A stretch of 64,000 bases of DNA, taken from contig CAKUYQ010000003.1 in assembly GCA_934717185.1 (NCBI GenBank), positions 76,033-140,032 on the forward strand. The letters run 5' to 3'. Origin of the DNA: an uncultured Bacteroidales bacterium (GTDB taxonomy: Bacteria; Bacteroidota; Bacteroidia; Bacteroidales; UBA932). The translations under genes and the position numbers were made by a program. Shown here piece after piece: positions 9,102 to 17,828 of the stretch (positions are counted from its first letter, which is position 1; each line of letters starts with the position of its first letter). The notes beneath the pieces are model-generated. The model was not told the origin of the DNA. It saw only the letters and a program-made list of their open reading frames with translations, and ran no database searches.

Positions 9102-9126
9102 AAAGCCAAAAACAGCTTTTTATGCT
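9095..9126. terminator. Bidirectional terminator between convergent genes
   Basis: AGCATAAAAAGC and GCTTTTTATGCT form a perfect 12-bp stem with an 8-base A-rich loop. Each arm carries a T-run when read from its own side. It overlaps the stop codons of both the acyltransferase (9101) and rpoN (9125). Confidence 0.8.
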
Positions 9127-10528
9127 ATATCTCCTTTCTTAAACGGGCTATTGGGATATTCAACTGCTCGCGGTATTTGGCAACAGTCCTGCGAGCAACA
9201 ATGTAGCCTTTCTTCTTAAGCTCTGCCACAAGCTCCTCATCTGTGAGAGGTTTGGACTTATTTTCCGCTGCCACGCAATCCTGAAGTATCTTCTTTATCT
9301 CCCTTGTTGATACCTCCTCCCCGTTATCTGCCACTAACCCCTCGGAGAAGAAATATTTTAAAGGATAGATGCCAAAAGGTGTCTGGATATATTTGCAGTT
9401 CACCACGCGGGATATTGTTGAGATATCCAAACCGGTCTTCTCAGCTATATTCTTAAGGACCATTGGTTTAAGTTTTGTCTCATCACCCTCTGCAAAGAAA
9501 TCCTTCTGAAACTCCAAAATGGCTTTCATTGTGCTTTCCAAAGTGTGCTGCCTCTGTTTAAGCGCCTCAATAAACCATTTGGCAGAGTCTAATTTCTGCT
9601 TTACAAACGTTGCAGCCTCTTTCCCGGCTCTGTCTTGTTGAGAAGACTTCATAAGCAACTCTGCATAACGTTTGTTAACTTTAAGTTCCGGAATATTATA
9701 TTTGGGCATGCTCATGACCATCTCTCCGTCTTTCTCCTCCAAAAGGAAATCGGGAACAATCTGCTGAGCCTGCTCTGTATATGAATCATCTATCTGTCCG
9801 CCCGGACGCGGATTAAGCTTTACAATCTCGTCTATGGCGCTTTTCAGCTCCTCTTGCGAGATATTCAATTTAGATGTTATCTTCTGATAATGTTTCTTTG
9901 TGAACTCTGTAAAGAAATCTTTAAGGATTCTACAAGCTGTTTCAACAGCTTTTGTCTTTGTTTTTGATTCTATCTGCAACAGAAGACACTCCCTAAGATC
10001 TCTTGCACCAACTCCAACAGGCTCAAACTCCTGAATCATCTTTAGGATCTTCTCCAACTCCTCAGGGGTTGTCTCTATGTTAAGTCTAAAGGCAATATCG
10101 TCCGAAAGGGATTCCAAGTCTCTGCGCAGATAGCCGTCATCATCTAAACTGCCAATCATAAACACAGCTATCTTCCGTGTGCGCTCATCCAAATTTCTGT
10201 AGCCCAACTGAGCCACCAAACTCTGTTGGAAGCTCTCTTTAACAGAAAAGGTGTTGTACTGAGGCTTTAGATCCTTTCCTTGATTGTTTACATAGAGTTT
10301 ATAGGATGGGGTAGGATCATCTGTACCATATTCGCTCAACGATACATTCTTTGGTTCCTCCTCCTGCTCCTCCGCCTCCGTGTTCTCATCTATGACAGGA
10401 TTCTCCTCCAATACCTTTTTTATCTTCTGCTCAAGTTCCAATGTAGTAAGCTCCAGCAATTTGATTGTCTGAATCTGCTGAGGTGACAGCTTTTGCTGTA
10501 ATTTTTGTTGTAATCCCTGTTTTAACAT
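9125..10528 (-). CDS. rpoN: RNA polymerase sigma-54 factor
   Basis: The 467-residue protein has the full sigma-54 layout. There is a Gln/Leu-rich activator-interacting region I at residues 1-50 (LQQKLQQKLSPQQIQTIKLL), then an acidic region II (NTEAEEQEEEP). A core-binding and helix-turn-helix region follows (LDISTISRVVNCKYI), and the RpoN box ARRTVAKYRE sits near the C-terminus. It directs transcription from -24/-12 promoters with bacterial enhancer-binding proteins. It ends in the shared hairpin at 9095-9126. Confidence 0.95.
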   Translation of the reverse strand: MLKQGLQQKLQQKLSPQQIQTIKLLELTTLELEQKIKKVLEENPVIDENTEAEEQEEEPKNVSLSEYGTDDPTPSYKLYVNNQGKDLKPQYNTFSVKESFQQSLVAQLGYRNLDERTRKIAVFMIGSLDDDGYLRRDLESLSDDIAFRLNIETTPEELEKILKMIQEFEPVGVGARDLRECLLLQIESKTKTKAVETACRILKDFFTEFTKKHYQKITSKLNISQEELKSAIDEIVKLNPRPGGQIDDSYTEQAQQIVPDFLLEEKDGEMVMSMPKYNIPELKVNKRYAELLMKSSQQDRAGKEAATFVKQKLDSAKWFIEALKQRQHTLESTMKAILEFQKDFFAEGDETKLKPMVLKNIAEKTGLDISTISRVVNCKYIQTPFGIYPLKYFFSEGLVADNGEEVSTREIKKILQDCVAAENKSKPLTDEELVAELKKKGYIVARRTVAKYREQLNIPIARLRKEI

Positions 10529-10676
10529 ATTACAAAGGTATAATTTTTTTTAACTTCGCGCTAACAAAAGCTCTTGCAACTACAGGATAGATGTTAGTTC
10601 TGCCAAAGCCAAGCTCTTTAAAGCACTACGCAACAGACAATATCTATGCAAGCAATACGCTTATTAATAATAATTT

Positions 10677-11513
10677 ATGAGCAAAAATCAGACGCCATTA
10701 AAAATAGACATAGACAAAGTTCTTGCATCAAAAAGCCGAACATTGTCAAAATTTACGCCAAAGTTTGCCATCAATTACCTCAAGCGCACTGTTCACCAAG
10801 ATGAGCTTAATGCGCTCCTTGAGAAATATGCAGGCTACACCGGTGTTGACTTTGCAGAAAAGCTATTGCATGAGTTTAATGTAAACTGTAATGTAACATT
10901 TGAGGATAAATCTGCACTGCTTCCATCTCAAAAATATATTTTTGTATGCAACCATCCTTTGGGGGGATTGGACGGCATAATCATTATTAATGAGATAAGC
11001 AGATTATATAACAAAAAGGTGATGTTTGTTGTTAATGACCTGCTTATGAATATAAAGCCGTTAGAGGATATTTTCATCCCTGTAAATACGGTGAAACATG
11101 GCACAATGAGCAAGGAGTATGCAAGAAGAATAGAGGATGCCTACAGTTCTTCAAATCAGATACTATACTTTCCTGCAGGTCTCTGTTCCAGAAAGATAAA
11201 CGGCTCCATTACAGATCTTGAATGGAAGGGAGGTTACATAAAACAGGCTCTTAAATACAACAGGAGCATAGTGCCCATGCACTTTATGGGGCAGAACTCC
11301 AATTTCTTCTACAGACTTGCCAACATAAGGAAAGCGTTGGGGATAAAGTTCAATATTGAGATGATTTATCTTCCCGACGAGATGTTCAGACAAAAAAACC
11401 GTACCTTTGAGCTGTTTGTCGGGAAGCCTGTTAACATAGAGGAGATAAGGCAAAACCCCGATATTAAAATGTGGAACCGACTTATAAGAGAAAAATCATA
11501 TTCACTAAAATGA
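10677..11513 (+). CDS. PlsC-like acyltransferase of the amino-acid-lipid (GlsA/OlsA) type
   Basis: The 278-residue protein has a lysophospholipid acyltransferase core: CNHPLGGLDGIII is a variant NHxxxxD motif at about residue 91, and YFPAGLCSRK sits where FPEGTRS is expected. The stop overlaps the ATG of the next gene (ATGA), a GNAT-type N-acyltransferase. In Bacteroides, a pair of this kind (GlsB then GlsA) makes glycine lipids by N-acylation followed by O-acylation. I infer the O-acylation step here. The amino acid used cannot be read from the sequence. Confidence 0.8.
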   Translation: MSKNQTPLKIDIDKVLASKSRTLSKFTPKFAINYLKRTVHQDELNALLEKYAGYTGVDFAEKLLHEFNVNCNVTFEDKSALLPSQKYIFVCNHPLGGLDGIIIINEISRLYNKKVMFVVNDLLMNIKPLEDIFIPVNTVKHGTMSKEYARRIEDAYSSSNQILYFPAGLCSRKINGSITDLEWKGGYIKQALKYNRSIVPMHFMGQNSNFFYRLANIRKALGIKFNIEMIYLPDEMFRQKNRTFELFVGKPVNIEEIRQNPDIKMWNRLIREKSYSLK

Positions 11514-12502
11514 TGCAGCCAATAATCAACCCCGTACCAAGAGAGCTCATTATTAAGGAACTCACTGCAGACAAGTTCATTAGAGAGACAAGAAGAGGCG
11601 GAAACTATCTTTTTGAGGTTACTGCGCACGATTCGCCTAACGTAATGCGCGAGATAGGACGTTTGAGGGAGATTTCGTTTAGGATGGCCGGCGGAGGGAC
11701 AGGCAAGGAGCTTGACATAGACGAGTTTGATATAGACCCGGTTTCTCCATACCTGCAGCTGATAGTCTGGGATCCAAAGGATTTGGAGATTGTTGGCGGG
11801 TACAGATATATTAACTGCAAGGATTTGGATATTCACAAACTTGCCACAGAGGAGCTGTTCAGGTTTTCTGACAAGTTTGTAAAGGAGTATATGCCTGTAA
11901 CAATAGAGCTTGGGCGTTCCTTTGTGCAACCCAATTATCAAAGTACCAATATCCGCAGAAAGAGTCTCTATTCGTTAGACAATCTTTGGGATGGTCTTGG
12001 TGCGCTTGTTCTAAAATATACGGATTGCGAGTATTTCTTTGGCAAGGTAACAATGTACACCTCATATAATGGAAGGGCCAGGGATATACTGTTAAACTTT
12101 ATGAGTCACTATTTTCGTGACAATGAAAATCTTGTAACGCCTATCACACCTTTGGACTGCGACAAGGATAATCCTGAGATTGCGGAGCTTTTCCGCGATA
12201 AACCGTATAAGGAGGGGTATAAGATTCTACAGCACGAGATAAAAAATTACGGTGAGCATATTCCTCCGCTGATCAACTCATATATGAACCTTTCACCGTC
12301 TATGAGGGTATTTGGAACATCTATAAATCCGGGATTCGGAGGGGTTGAGGAGACAGGCATACTCATTAACATAAAGGATATCTACCCGGAAAAGATTGAA
12401 CGCCATACAGCTCCGCTTAAATTATGGGCAATGCGCATGAAAAACCGCTGGTGGATGCGCAAGACCAATATGAGAGCCAAAAAGATAAAAGACAAGGTTT
12501 AA
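11510..12502 (+). CDS. Hemolysin-like GNAT N-acyltransferase of the GlsB/OlsB type
   Basis: The ATG at 11510 overlaps the previous stop (ATGA). A GTG at 11471 in the same frame is less likely. The about 330-residue product has the hemolysin-type acyl-ACP transferase fold, with LREISFRMAGGGTGKELDID and the later LELGRSF-type strand (VTIELGRSFVQPNYQ). In Bacteroides such enzymes attach a 3-hydroxy fatty acid to glycine. Overlap with the PlsC-like gene supports a two-step lipid pathway. A basic C-terminal tail (RMKNRWWMRKTNMRAKK) could bind membrane. Confidence 0.82.
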   Translation: MMQPIINPVPRELIIKELTADKFIRETRRGGNYLFEVTAHDSPNVMREIGRLREISFRMAGGGTGKELDIDEFDIDPVSPYLQLIVWDPKDLEIVGGYRYINCKDLDIHKLATEELFRFSDKFVKEYMPVTIELGRSFVQPNYQSTNIRRKSLYSLDNLWDGLGALVLKYTDCEYFFGKVTMYTSYNGRARDILLNFMSHYFRDNENLVTPITPLDCDKDNPEIAELFRDKPYKEGYKILQHEIKNYGEHIPPLINSYMNLSPSMRVFGTSINPGFGGVEETGILINIKDIYPEKIERHTAPLKLWAMRMKNRWWMRKTNMRAKKIKDKV

Positions 12503-12514
12503 CCATAAAAGATT

Positions 12515-12522
12515 TATCTTTG
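12515..12522 (+). promoter_or_regulatory. TAnnTTTG core before the broken DUF1016 gene
   Basis: TATCTTTG ends five bases before the ATG at 12528, the same near-leaderless arrangement as ruvX. It shows that the pseudogene still begins at its native promoter and start. Confidence 0.5.
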
Positions 12523-12527
12523 TAACT

Positions 12528-12965
12528 ATGGACTTTGAATCATTAGTAAAACATATCAGCACGATACAGAACACGTTGCAGGCACAAGCCGCACACGCTG
12601 TAAACCTCTCCCTTACTTCCCGTAACTGACTTATGGGTTGCTATATCGTAGAGTTTGAACAGAACGGAGAAGACCGTGCCGCATACGGAGAACAGCTTTT
12701 GAAGAAATTGGAACAGCGGTTGAATACAAAAGGACTGAATGAACGTAGATTCCGTGATTTTAGGCGGTTGTACCTTGTTTATCCACAACTGAAAGAACAA
12801 GTATTACACTATATCATGTCGGGAAATGAAATTCGGCACACACTGTCCGCCGAATTCACAGAACCAATTCGGCACTCAGTGTGTGCCGAATTACAAATAT
12901 CAGAAGTACAACAGAATAAATGGAGTATTCCTGCTGAAAGGCTGTTTCTCTTTTCGCCTATATAA
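12528..12965 (+). pseudogene. DUF1016 (YhcG-type) nuclease gene, N-terminal half with in-frame stop
   Basis: The frame from 12528 reads MDFESLVKHISTIQ, then RN, a TGA stop (12627-12629) and LMGCYIVEFEQNGEDRAAYG. It continues in the same frame through RRFRDFRRLYLVYPQ to 12965. This is the N-terminal domain of the DUF1016 family, where RNW normally continues into xxGxYIVEFEQ, so the TGA looks like a mutated TGG codon. The C-terminal PDDEXK nuclease half is missing after about residue 140. A C-terminal fragment of the same family lies at 18857 on the other strand. Family members usually sit beside type I restriction genes. Confidence 0.82.
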
Positions 12966-13068
12966 AAATTCATGGCAGCATTGTAGGCGATGGTTTGTGC
13001 ATTAAAAAAAACGTAAAACATAGGAATAGAGTCAAGATGTATTTTTCATTGTTGTAGGTATGCTTATG

Positions 13069-13200
13069 TTATCTGAATATTCTTTTTTGTTCTTCGGGCA
13101 ATTGCCTGTCTATCTCGTAGAAAGCTTCCTTTTTGTCTAAGATGTCTTGCACATAATCATGAATGCGTGAGGAACGCTCAAGTGCTTTGGACACAGGACA
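13069..13200 (-). pseudogene. Coding remnant downstream of, and out of frame with, the 13178 gene
   Basis: On the minus strand the frame reads PVSKALERSSRIHDYVQDIL and ends QLPEEQKRIFR before a stop at 13069. Composition and charge pattern look like a real C-terminal helix. No start codon fits, and the frame overlaps the end of the 13178-13471 gene at a shift of one base. It is either that gene's lost C-terminus after a frameshift or an unrelated remnant. Confidence 0.4.
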
Positions 13201-13471
13201 CAACTCTTGTGATAGTTAATCCGTATGCTTCCATGATGGTCATTTTTGTCTGATTACCATGAATCGGGGCATAAAGAGCGTAGTGTGAGGGAAATTCGTT
13301 TGCTTCCACTACATCAATAACTGCAACACGTGTAATCCATGCCGACACATACAGATATGTTAAGTCTGGGTCGCTTTCGTATTCATCAAGCATGTTGATG
13401 ACATTAGCAACGCCATTGGAGATTTTTGTAAGCTCTTTCGCCCCACCAAATATTTTAGATAACAGTCCCAT
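13178..13471 (-). CDS. Hypothetical small protein of the accessory island
   Basis: From the ATG at 13471 (MGLLSKIFGGAKELTK) the product is 97 residues with no signal peptide or recognisable domain. The ATG lies 1 bp beyond the stop of the upstream gene at 13473, suggesting a coupled operon with 13473-13871 and the 13883-14709 gene. Its C-terminus (VVSCVQST) may be artificial, because a convincing coding frame continues one base out of phase to 13069. Confidence 0.55.
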   Translation of the reverse strand: MGLLSKIFGGAKELTKISNGVANVINMLDEYESDPDLTYLYVSAWITRVAVIDVVEANEFPSHYALYAPIHGNQTKMTIMEAYGLTITRVVSCVQST

Positions 13472-13472
13472 A

Positions 13473-13871
13473 TTACTGAAATTTAGATAGTACATTGCCC
13501 ATATAGGTTTCTACGTCATGCTCAATTTGACGTATCATTTCGTGTTGGTCTGCAAACTCATTGAACTGCCATTCTAACTTATGGTTTCCAAGAGGTATGC
13601 TTTTATAAATCCATTGTATTGTAACTGTTCCGTAGGTTTGGGCGATGTTAAAATATGTACTCGCAGCAGGATTGGCAGCACCGACACGAATGAATGTACT
13701 ATTTTCCTGAATAATTCGACAATTCTCATTTCCTGTAAGAAAATAATCAAGCAATATTGAATATTTCTTTCTTATGCCACCTTGTTTTGCAACAGCATTT
13801 GATTGAGCTTTAGAGTCCAAAATGAACTTAAATGCCACAAAAGCAATAATAGCAATTATTATCCACCACAT
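13473..13871 (-). CDS. Hypothetical membrane-anchored protein
   Basis: This 132-residue product has one N-terminal helix (MWWIIIAIIAFVAFKFI) followed by a soluble domain of about 110 residues with alternating strands (STFIRVGAANPAAS, YGTVTIQWIY). I do not recognise the family. It follows the frameshifted 13883-14709 gene by 11 bp and is probably cotranscribed with it. Confidence 0.6.
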   Translation of the reverse strand: MWWIIIAIIAFVAFKFILDSKAQSNAVAKQGGIRKKYSILLDYFLTGNENCRIIQENSTFIRVGAANPAASTYFNIAQTYGTVTIQWIYKSIPLGNHKLEWQFNEFADQHEMIRQIEHDVETYMGNVLSKFQ

Positions 13872-13882
13872 AATATACTGTT

Positions 13883-14709
13883 TTAGAATTGATGTGCAAA
13901 CTTATCAAGAGTTTCTTCAAGTATTTGGTCGAATTCATTTTTATCCACCTTACCCGACTCATACAATTTATTCATCATCTTGATGTTTTGAATGGTCATT
14001 GATGACAACATCATTTGAAGTTGTGAATCAACGTCGCCACTCTTAACCATATCAACGACCAAACTACCGAATACATATGCCATATCCTCGTTCATCTTTG
14101 CTTTCATCTCATTTGTAAAGACGGTGTCTAACAACTGCTCTACCAAAGAGCGGATGTCACCAGTTGGAACACTTGTCTTAGATTGGCAGTTTTGTGCTTC
14201 CTTCAAGTATATTAGCATAAAGTAGCCGACTGTATGGTTTGGAGAAATGTTGAATGTCTTAGCTTCCTTAGGTATCTCGTTTTTAAGCTTGGATTCCAAC
14301 ATTTCGAAAGAAACTTCATTGAGAAACCCAGAGAGTTGTGCAATAGTGTCTTCTTTAAGTTTAGAAATTGGTTTGCCAGCATTCTCAGACCAGCGAAGGA
14401 ATGTGCTCACGACTTCAAAGGCATCCTTATCACTCAAAGAGTCCATGTTCAATCTAGAAGCAGCAACGATGGCTTTTGCTTCGTTTGGTTTTCTGCGCTT
14501 AAACCCTTTCCAGTATTGAGCATTTTGACCATCACCCATAGCATGGACTGCATCCATGATTTTGTTGTTGATATTATGTTGGCTAAGTGAACTTTGTGCC
14601 GTTTTTTTTGCTCAGCAAGTTTTTTCATATCTTCATTATGTTTATTACCATTATGGTTGATGATGAAGATTATTGCTACAACAATGAGAATAATAATTAG
14701 AATTGTCAT
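13883..14709 (-). pseudogene. Membrane-anchored hypothetical protein, split by an A-tract frameshift
   Basis: One frame starts at 14709 (MTILIIILIVVAIIFIIN, a membrane anchor) and runs through DMKKLAEQKK. A second frame (MDAVHAMGDGQNAQYWKGF to 13883) continues the protein. They meet at a run of eight A residues on the minus strand (14602-14609). One extra A would join them as EQKKTAQSSLSQHNINNKIM and give one product of about 276 residues. The soluble part is helical, with no recognised domain. It could be a true frameshift, slippage control or a sequencing error. The gene lies just downstream of the structured RNA at 14760-14980. Confidence 0.6.
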
Positions 14710-14759
14710 ACGTGTAGTTTCGTTCTATGCCATATAGCACCCAATATAGTCTGTTATTT

Positions 14760-14980
14760 AACGCAGAAGCGTGGTGCTCTATGCCACACTTCTTTATGTA
14801 CAGGCCCCGAGAAAACCTTCGTGAACAGATGTGGAAATAACAGCCCCACGCATATGCGTGGAGACCATTACGACCTCTCTTGTTCACTTTAGAAGTTTCT
14901 CAGGCTTCGTACATACAAGAAGAAGACATAACGCCTCTTTTTTCTAACATGTCTTGTATAGAGTTTCCTCAATTCAACTG
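14760..14980 (-). ncRNA. Structured RNA candidate, possibly 6S/Bacteroidales-1-like
   Basis: Read on the minus strand from just below a consensus promoter, the sequence folds into ordered helices. A 5' stem joins ATACAAGACAT to ATGTC and CTTGTAT. A long interrupted helix pairs TGTAC with GTACA, GAGAAA with TTTCTC and GTGAACA with TGTTCAC, separated by symmetric internal loops. A terminal palindromic hairpin CCACGCATATGCGTGG lies inside. A last hairpin pairs AGAAGTGTGG with CCACGCTTCT. A long rod with internal bubbles resembles 6S RNA, but the assignment is from shape only. It could also be a leader of the gene at 14709, whose ATG is about 50 bases further on. Confidence 0.5.
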
Positions 14981-14988
14981 CAAAAGTA
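14981..14988 (-). promoter_or_regulatory. TAnnTTTG promoter core for the structured RNA
   Basis: The minus strand reads TACTTTTG followed by CAG, an exact match to the core. The predicted start is near 14976, just before the first helix of the RNA. Confidence 0.5.
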
Positions 14989-15238
14989 ATAAATTTACTG
15001 AGTCCACTTTACAATACTTCGGTAAATTTTTACCGATATTTTAAAAATTAAACATAGAGCCGGCCAAGGCAGGCTCAGTAAGCATATAACAGTTCATTGA
15101 AATGTTGTCAAAAACGAATGGTTAAGCAGTATGAATTGTGTACAAAAAAAGCAACTAAACAGCTGATAAAAAAAGAAAAAAGTATTGCATAATTTGTTGG
15201 TTTTTAGTAAATTAAAAGTCTCTAAAACTCTTCTGATT

Positions 15239-16267
15239 ATGACTAAAGAAACGCTCCTTATGCAATACCAATCCGAGTGCCGTACGGCTCTCAAATCAGT
15301 TGTAAATATAAGCAAACCTTTTGAAAAGGCCTTCATGGATACAATGAAATTATTCATGGCTATTCCGAATCGTATCAATTTCCTCCAATTAGGCAGGTAT
15401 GGACTTTTTTCGGAGCAGACATACCGAAACCTTTTCAAGAGGGAAGCATTCGACTGGTTTGCATTCAACGACTCAATTATCAGAGAACACCTTACCGGCC
15501 AAAGAAAAGCTATAGCCATTGATCCTTCCTATATTCCCAAGTCCGGTCATAAGACACCTTGGATTGGTTACTTCTGGTCCGGTTGTGCCGGGGATTATAA
15601 GCGTGGATTGGAGATCATGGGTATCGGAGTCATAGACATTGATAATCATGAATGCATGACTTTAGGTTCTATTCAGACGCCGGATAGCAAGACATTAGAC
15701 AGCGTGGACAAGAACCTGGTGGATTGGTATAGCAGTTATCTTATCAGCCGAAAAGAGCAACTGCAGAAGATTTCCAATCTGGTGGTTGCTGATGCGTTCT
15801 TCTCTAAGGAAACCTTTATAACACCAATGAGTAAGAATGGTTTTCATGTAATCAGCCGTTTTAGGAATGATGCAGTCCTCTATTATCCCGCACAGGGAAC
15901 TAAGACAGGAAAGCGTGGGCATCCCAAGTGGTATGATGGTAAGATAGACTTTGCCAATCTTGACCTGACCCGATGTACGGAATACGAAGTGAACAAAGGA
16001 AAACTCTATGGGTTGAGGGTATATGCAAAAGCCCTCAAGAAGTTTGTTTCTTTATCCGTTTGGTATCCGATGGATGGAAGGACAGACAAGTGGCAGCTAT
16101 ATTTCTCTACAGATGATTCAATGGATGGACGAGAGGTTCTGGAGTATTACAGAACCAGATTCCAGTTGGAATTTTGCTTTTATGATAAGTATATTATTAT
16201 GCAAAGTTGGCGTCAAAGCAATATTTGTAATATGCAACATGCAAATGGCCCAATTTCGGCAAAGTAA
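15239..16267 (+). mobile_element. IS4-like DDE transposase, C-terminus replaced
   Basis: The ATG at 15239 gives MTKETLLMQYQSECR and a DDE transposase. The first Asp is in KAIAIDPSYIPKSG, the second in LVVADAFFSKETF, and the Glu in RFQLEFCFYDK. After that Glu the sequence departs from what the family shows (RTRFQxEFCFRD and onward) and stops about 25 residues later, so the last part is lost. I could not find convincing terminal inverted repeats. The copy is likely inactive and marks rearrangement of the island. Confidence 0.75.
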
Positions 16268-16420
16268 ATTCCCCAATTTATAGAGAGGAATTCCGGCTCA
16301 CGAGTTGAGGTTTATAATCATCATTAAAAAATAGTTTTTCTGTTTTCCATTCTATAGCTGCTTCCTTTGTTATGGAAAGCTACTCATAAGTCAGGTGATT
16401 CCATGAGAAAGAAATATTGA

Positions 16421-16511
16421 TATCTTTGCAATGTATAACAATGGTGGCCGAGTATCACCGGAATATCTGGCCGACATTAAGCCGGAATACGCAGCGCGAA
16501 GAATACGATAA
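16421..16511 (+). pseudogene. Orphaned gene start fused to the end of the NERD gene
   Basis: A consensus TATCTTTG (16421-16428) is followed after two bases by ATG (16431) and the short frame MYNNGGRVSPEYLADIKPEY, which stops at 16511. After about 22 codons it runs into the 3' end of the opposite-strand NERD gene. It looks like the first codons of a lost gene, and the junction near 16497 truncates both sides. Confidence 0.45.
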
Positions 16512-16956
16512 CGGAATAAATCGGTATGCCCGGATTTTGCGGCAAACAATGTCTGATAGCTTGAATGTGTCCGGCATTTTGCATTACGGGGTTGTAAAAG
16601 CGGTGCTTTTCTTTGCCGTATGCCAGTAACTGCGTCCAATACTTTTGGTGTTCGTTGCCGAAAATCCAACCGCTGTAATCCTTTACCTCAAAAACGATTA
16701 AGCCCACCTTGGTTGCAACGGCTACATCGACTTGTGTATAAGTGCCGTTCGGCTTCTGAATGTATAAATCGTGAAATATGGCTTTGGGGTTGATGCCCGC
16801 TTTCAGAAGTTTCAATACCACTCTCCGCTCCGACCATTCGCCACGAGTAATGGGCGTAACCTGCTCAATGAGTTCACGCTCTTTTCGCTTGACATAGATA
16901 AGGTAAGCAATACCTGTCACCAAGCAAATAAGAAATATGAATGGTGCGAATGGCAT
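16477..16956 (-). CDS. NERD-domain membrane-anchored protein, truncated
   Basis: An N-terminal helix (APFIFLICLVTGIAYLIYV) is followed by a nuclease-related domain: GEWSERRVVLKLL, the VDVAVATK strand and the FEVKDYSGWIFG motif, giving the D...ExK pattern. The domain breaks off after IPIYSVIVFF, with a short unrelated tail (ALRIPA) where a recombination junction meets the orphan start on the other strand. NERD proteins are often near DNA-processing or defence genes. It may be non-functional. Confidence 0.7.
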   Translation of the reverse strand: MPFAPFIFLICLVTGIAYLIYVKRKERELIEQVTPITRGEWSERRVVLKLLKAGINPKAIFHDLYIQKPNGTYTQVDVAVATKVGLIVFEVKDYSGWIFGNEHQKYWTQLLAYGKEKHRFYNPVMQNAGHIQAIRHCLPQNPGIPIYSVIVFFALRIPA

Positions 16957-16970
16957 AGAACGGTTATTAT

Positions 16971-17678
16971 TTATTTGAAAGCAATTATAGGAATTACTTT
17001 TGTTTTACCATATTCTTGATACTTGTAGTTACCGATTTGTCTTGCACATTTGCCTTGTGGAGCCTTGACTACTTGCTTATTGTAAAAATTACTATCATCT
17101 TGAGCTAATATTAAGACTTCTAAATCAGAAGTAAGTACATGTCCAGAAATAACTTCTCTAATTTCCAGCGCAATAGCATCTCCTGACTCCAAAACCTCCT
17201 GTACTTCAAAGTTCTTTCGGCTTACACAATCTCCAGGCTTATCAAACAAGGTCTTTCCTGCATTCTTGTTATTAGAAGCAGAATTATTTGATTTCGGTAA
17301 TTCAACGCCATCAACTATCCTAATCGCCGGGACAGTTTTTTCTATTTTCATTTTGGTACTATACTTATACGTTCCGACACGTTGTGCGCATTGGCCTTTT
17401 TTAAGAACAATCTTCTGTTCATCGTAAAATTGTTGATTTTCATTTGGAATAATGAATACAATTGCGCCAAAAGAGTCATCGACATGAGCCAAAGCACATC
17501 TATATTCAACCACTTGAAAAACCTCAAATTGTGAATACTCCATGCAATCTCCCGGTTCTTCAAACATTTCAAGTCCAACGATACCAGAATTGTTAGACAG
17601 ATTAACATAAAAAGCGAATGCAAATGTCAGTATAACACCTGTTATTATACCGAGCAAGAAAACAAGCCATTTCTTCAT
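16971..17678 (-). CDS. Membrane-anchored protein with two tandem copies of a Cys-containing domain
   Basis: The 235-residue protein has an N-terminal anchor (WLVFLLGIITGVILTFAFAF) and then two related repeats of about 90 residues. Each begins F(E/D)(E/K)PGDC, continues FEV.(Q)(V/E)V, includes (Q/N)FY(D/N)(E/K)Q and ends KGQCAQRVGTYKY or QGKCARQIGNYKY. Each repeat keeps two Cys, which could form a disulfide outside the cytoplasm. I do not recognise the family. It lies just upstream of, and in line with, the NERD gene. Confidence 0.65.
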   Translation of the reverse strand: MKKWLVFLLGIITGVILTFAFAFYVNLSNNSGIVGLEMFEEPGDCMEYSQFEVFQVVEYRCALAHVDDSFGAIVFIIPNENQQFYDEQKIVLKKGQCAQRVGTYKYSTKMKIEKTVPAIRIVDGVELPKSNNSASNNKNAGKTLFDKPGDCVSRKNFEVQEVLESGDAIALEIREVISGHVLTSDLEVLILAQDDSNFYNKQVVKAPQGKCARQIGNYKYQEYGKTKVIPIIAFK

Positions 17679-17828
17679 ATAAGTTTAGTTTATTTGTTAT
17701 TTACACCCCATGCTACATTCACATTGTATAGCGAATAGATCACAAATGTAACATTTATTGATGATCTTTTACACAATCCAAGAAAATAAATATGACTAAA
17801 GAACAATATCAATCATTGCTTTAGGCTT

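Noticed and set aside
12543..13021. Minus-strand frames opposite the broken DUF1016 gene
   Set aside because: They mirror the coding pattern of the plus-strand DUF1016 frame, whose family match is clear.
14651..14887. A 78-codon minus-strand frame (MNKRGRNGLHAYAWGC start)
   Set aside because: It lies entirely over the structured RNA candidate and the next gene's start. Its composition (many Cys, Tyr, His, Asn) is unlike its neighbours.
15060..16420. Complete insertion sequence with defined ends
   Set aside because: The transposase lacks its C-terminus and I could not identify matching terminal inverted repeats or a target duplication.
17792..17824. Tiny frame MTKEQYQSLL after an ATG
   Set aside because: Ten codons with no promoter or ribosome site support; probably chance or a small remnant.
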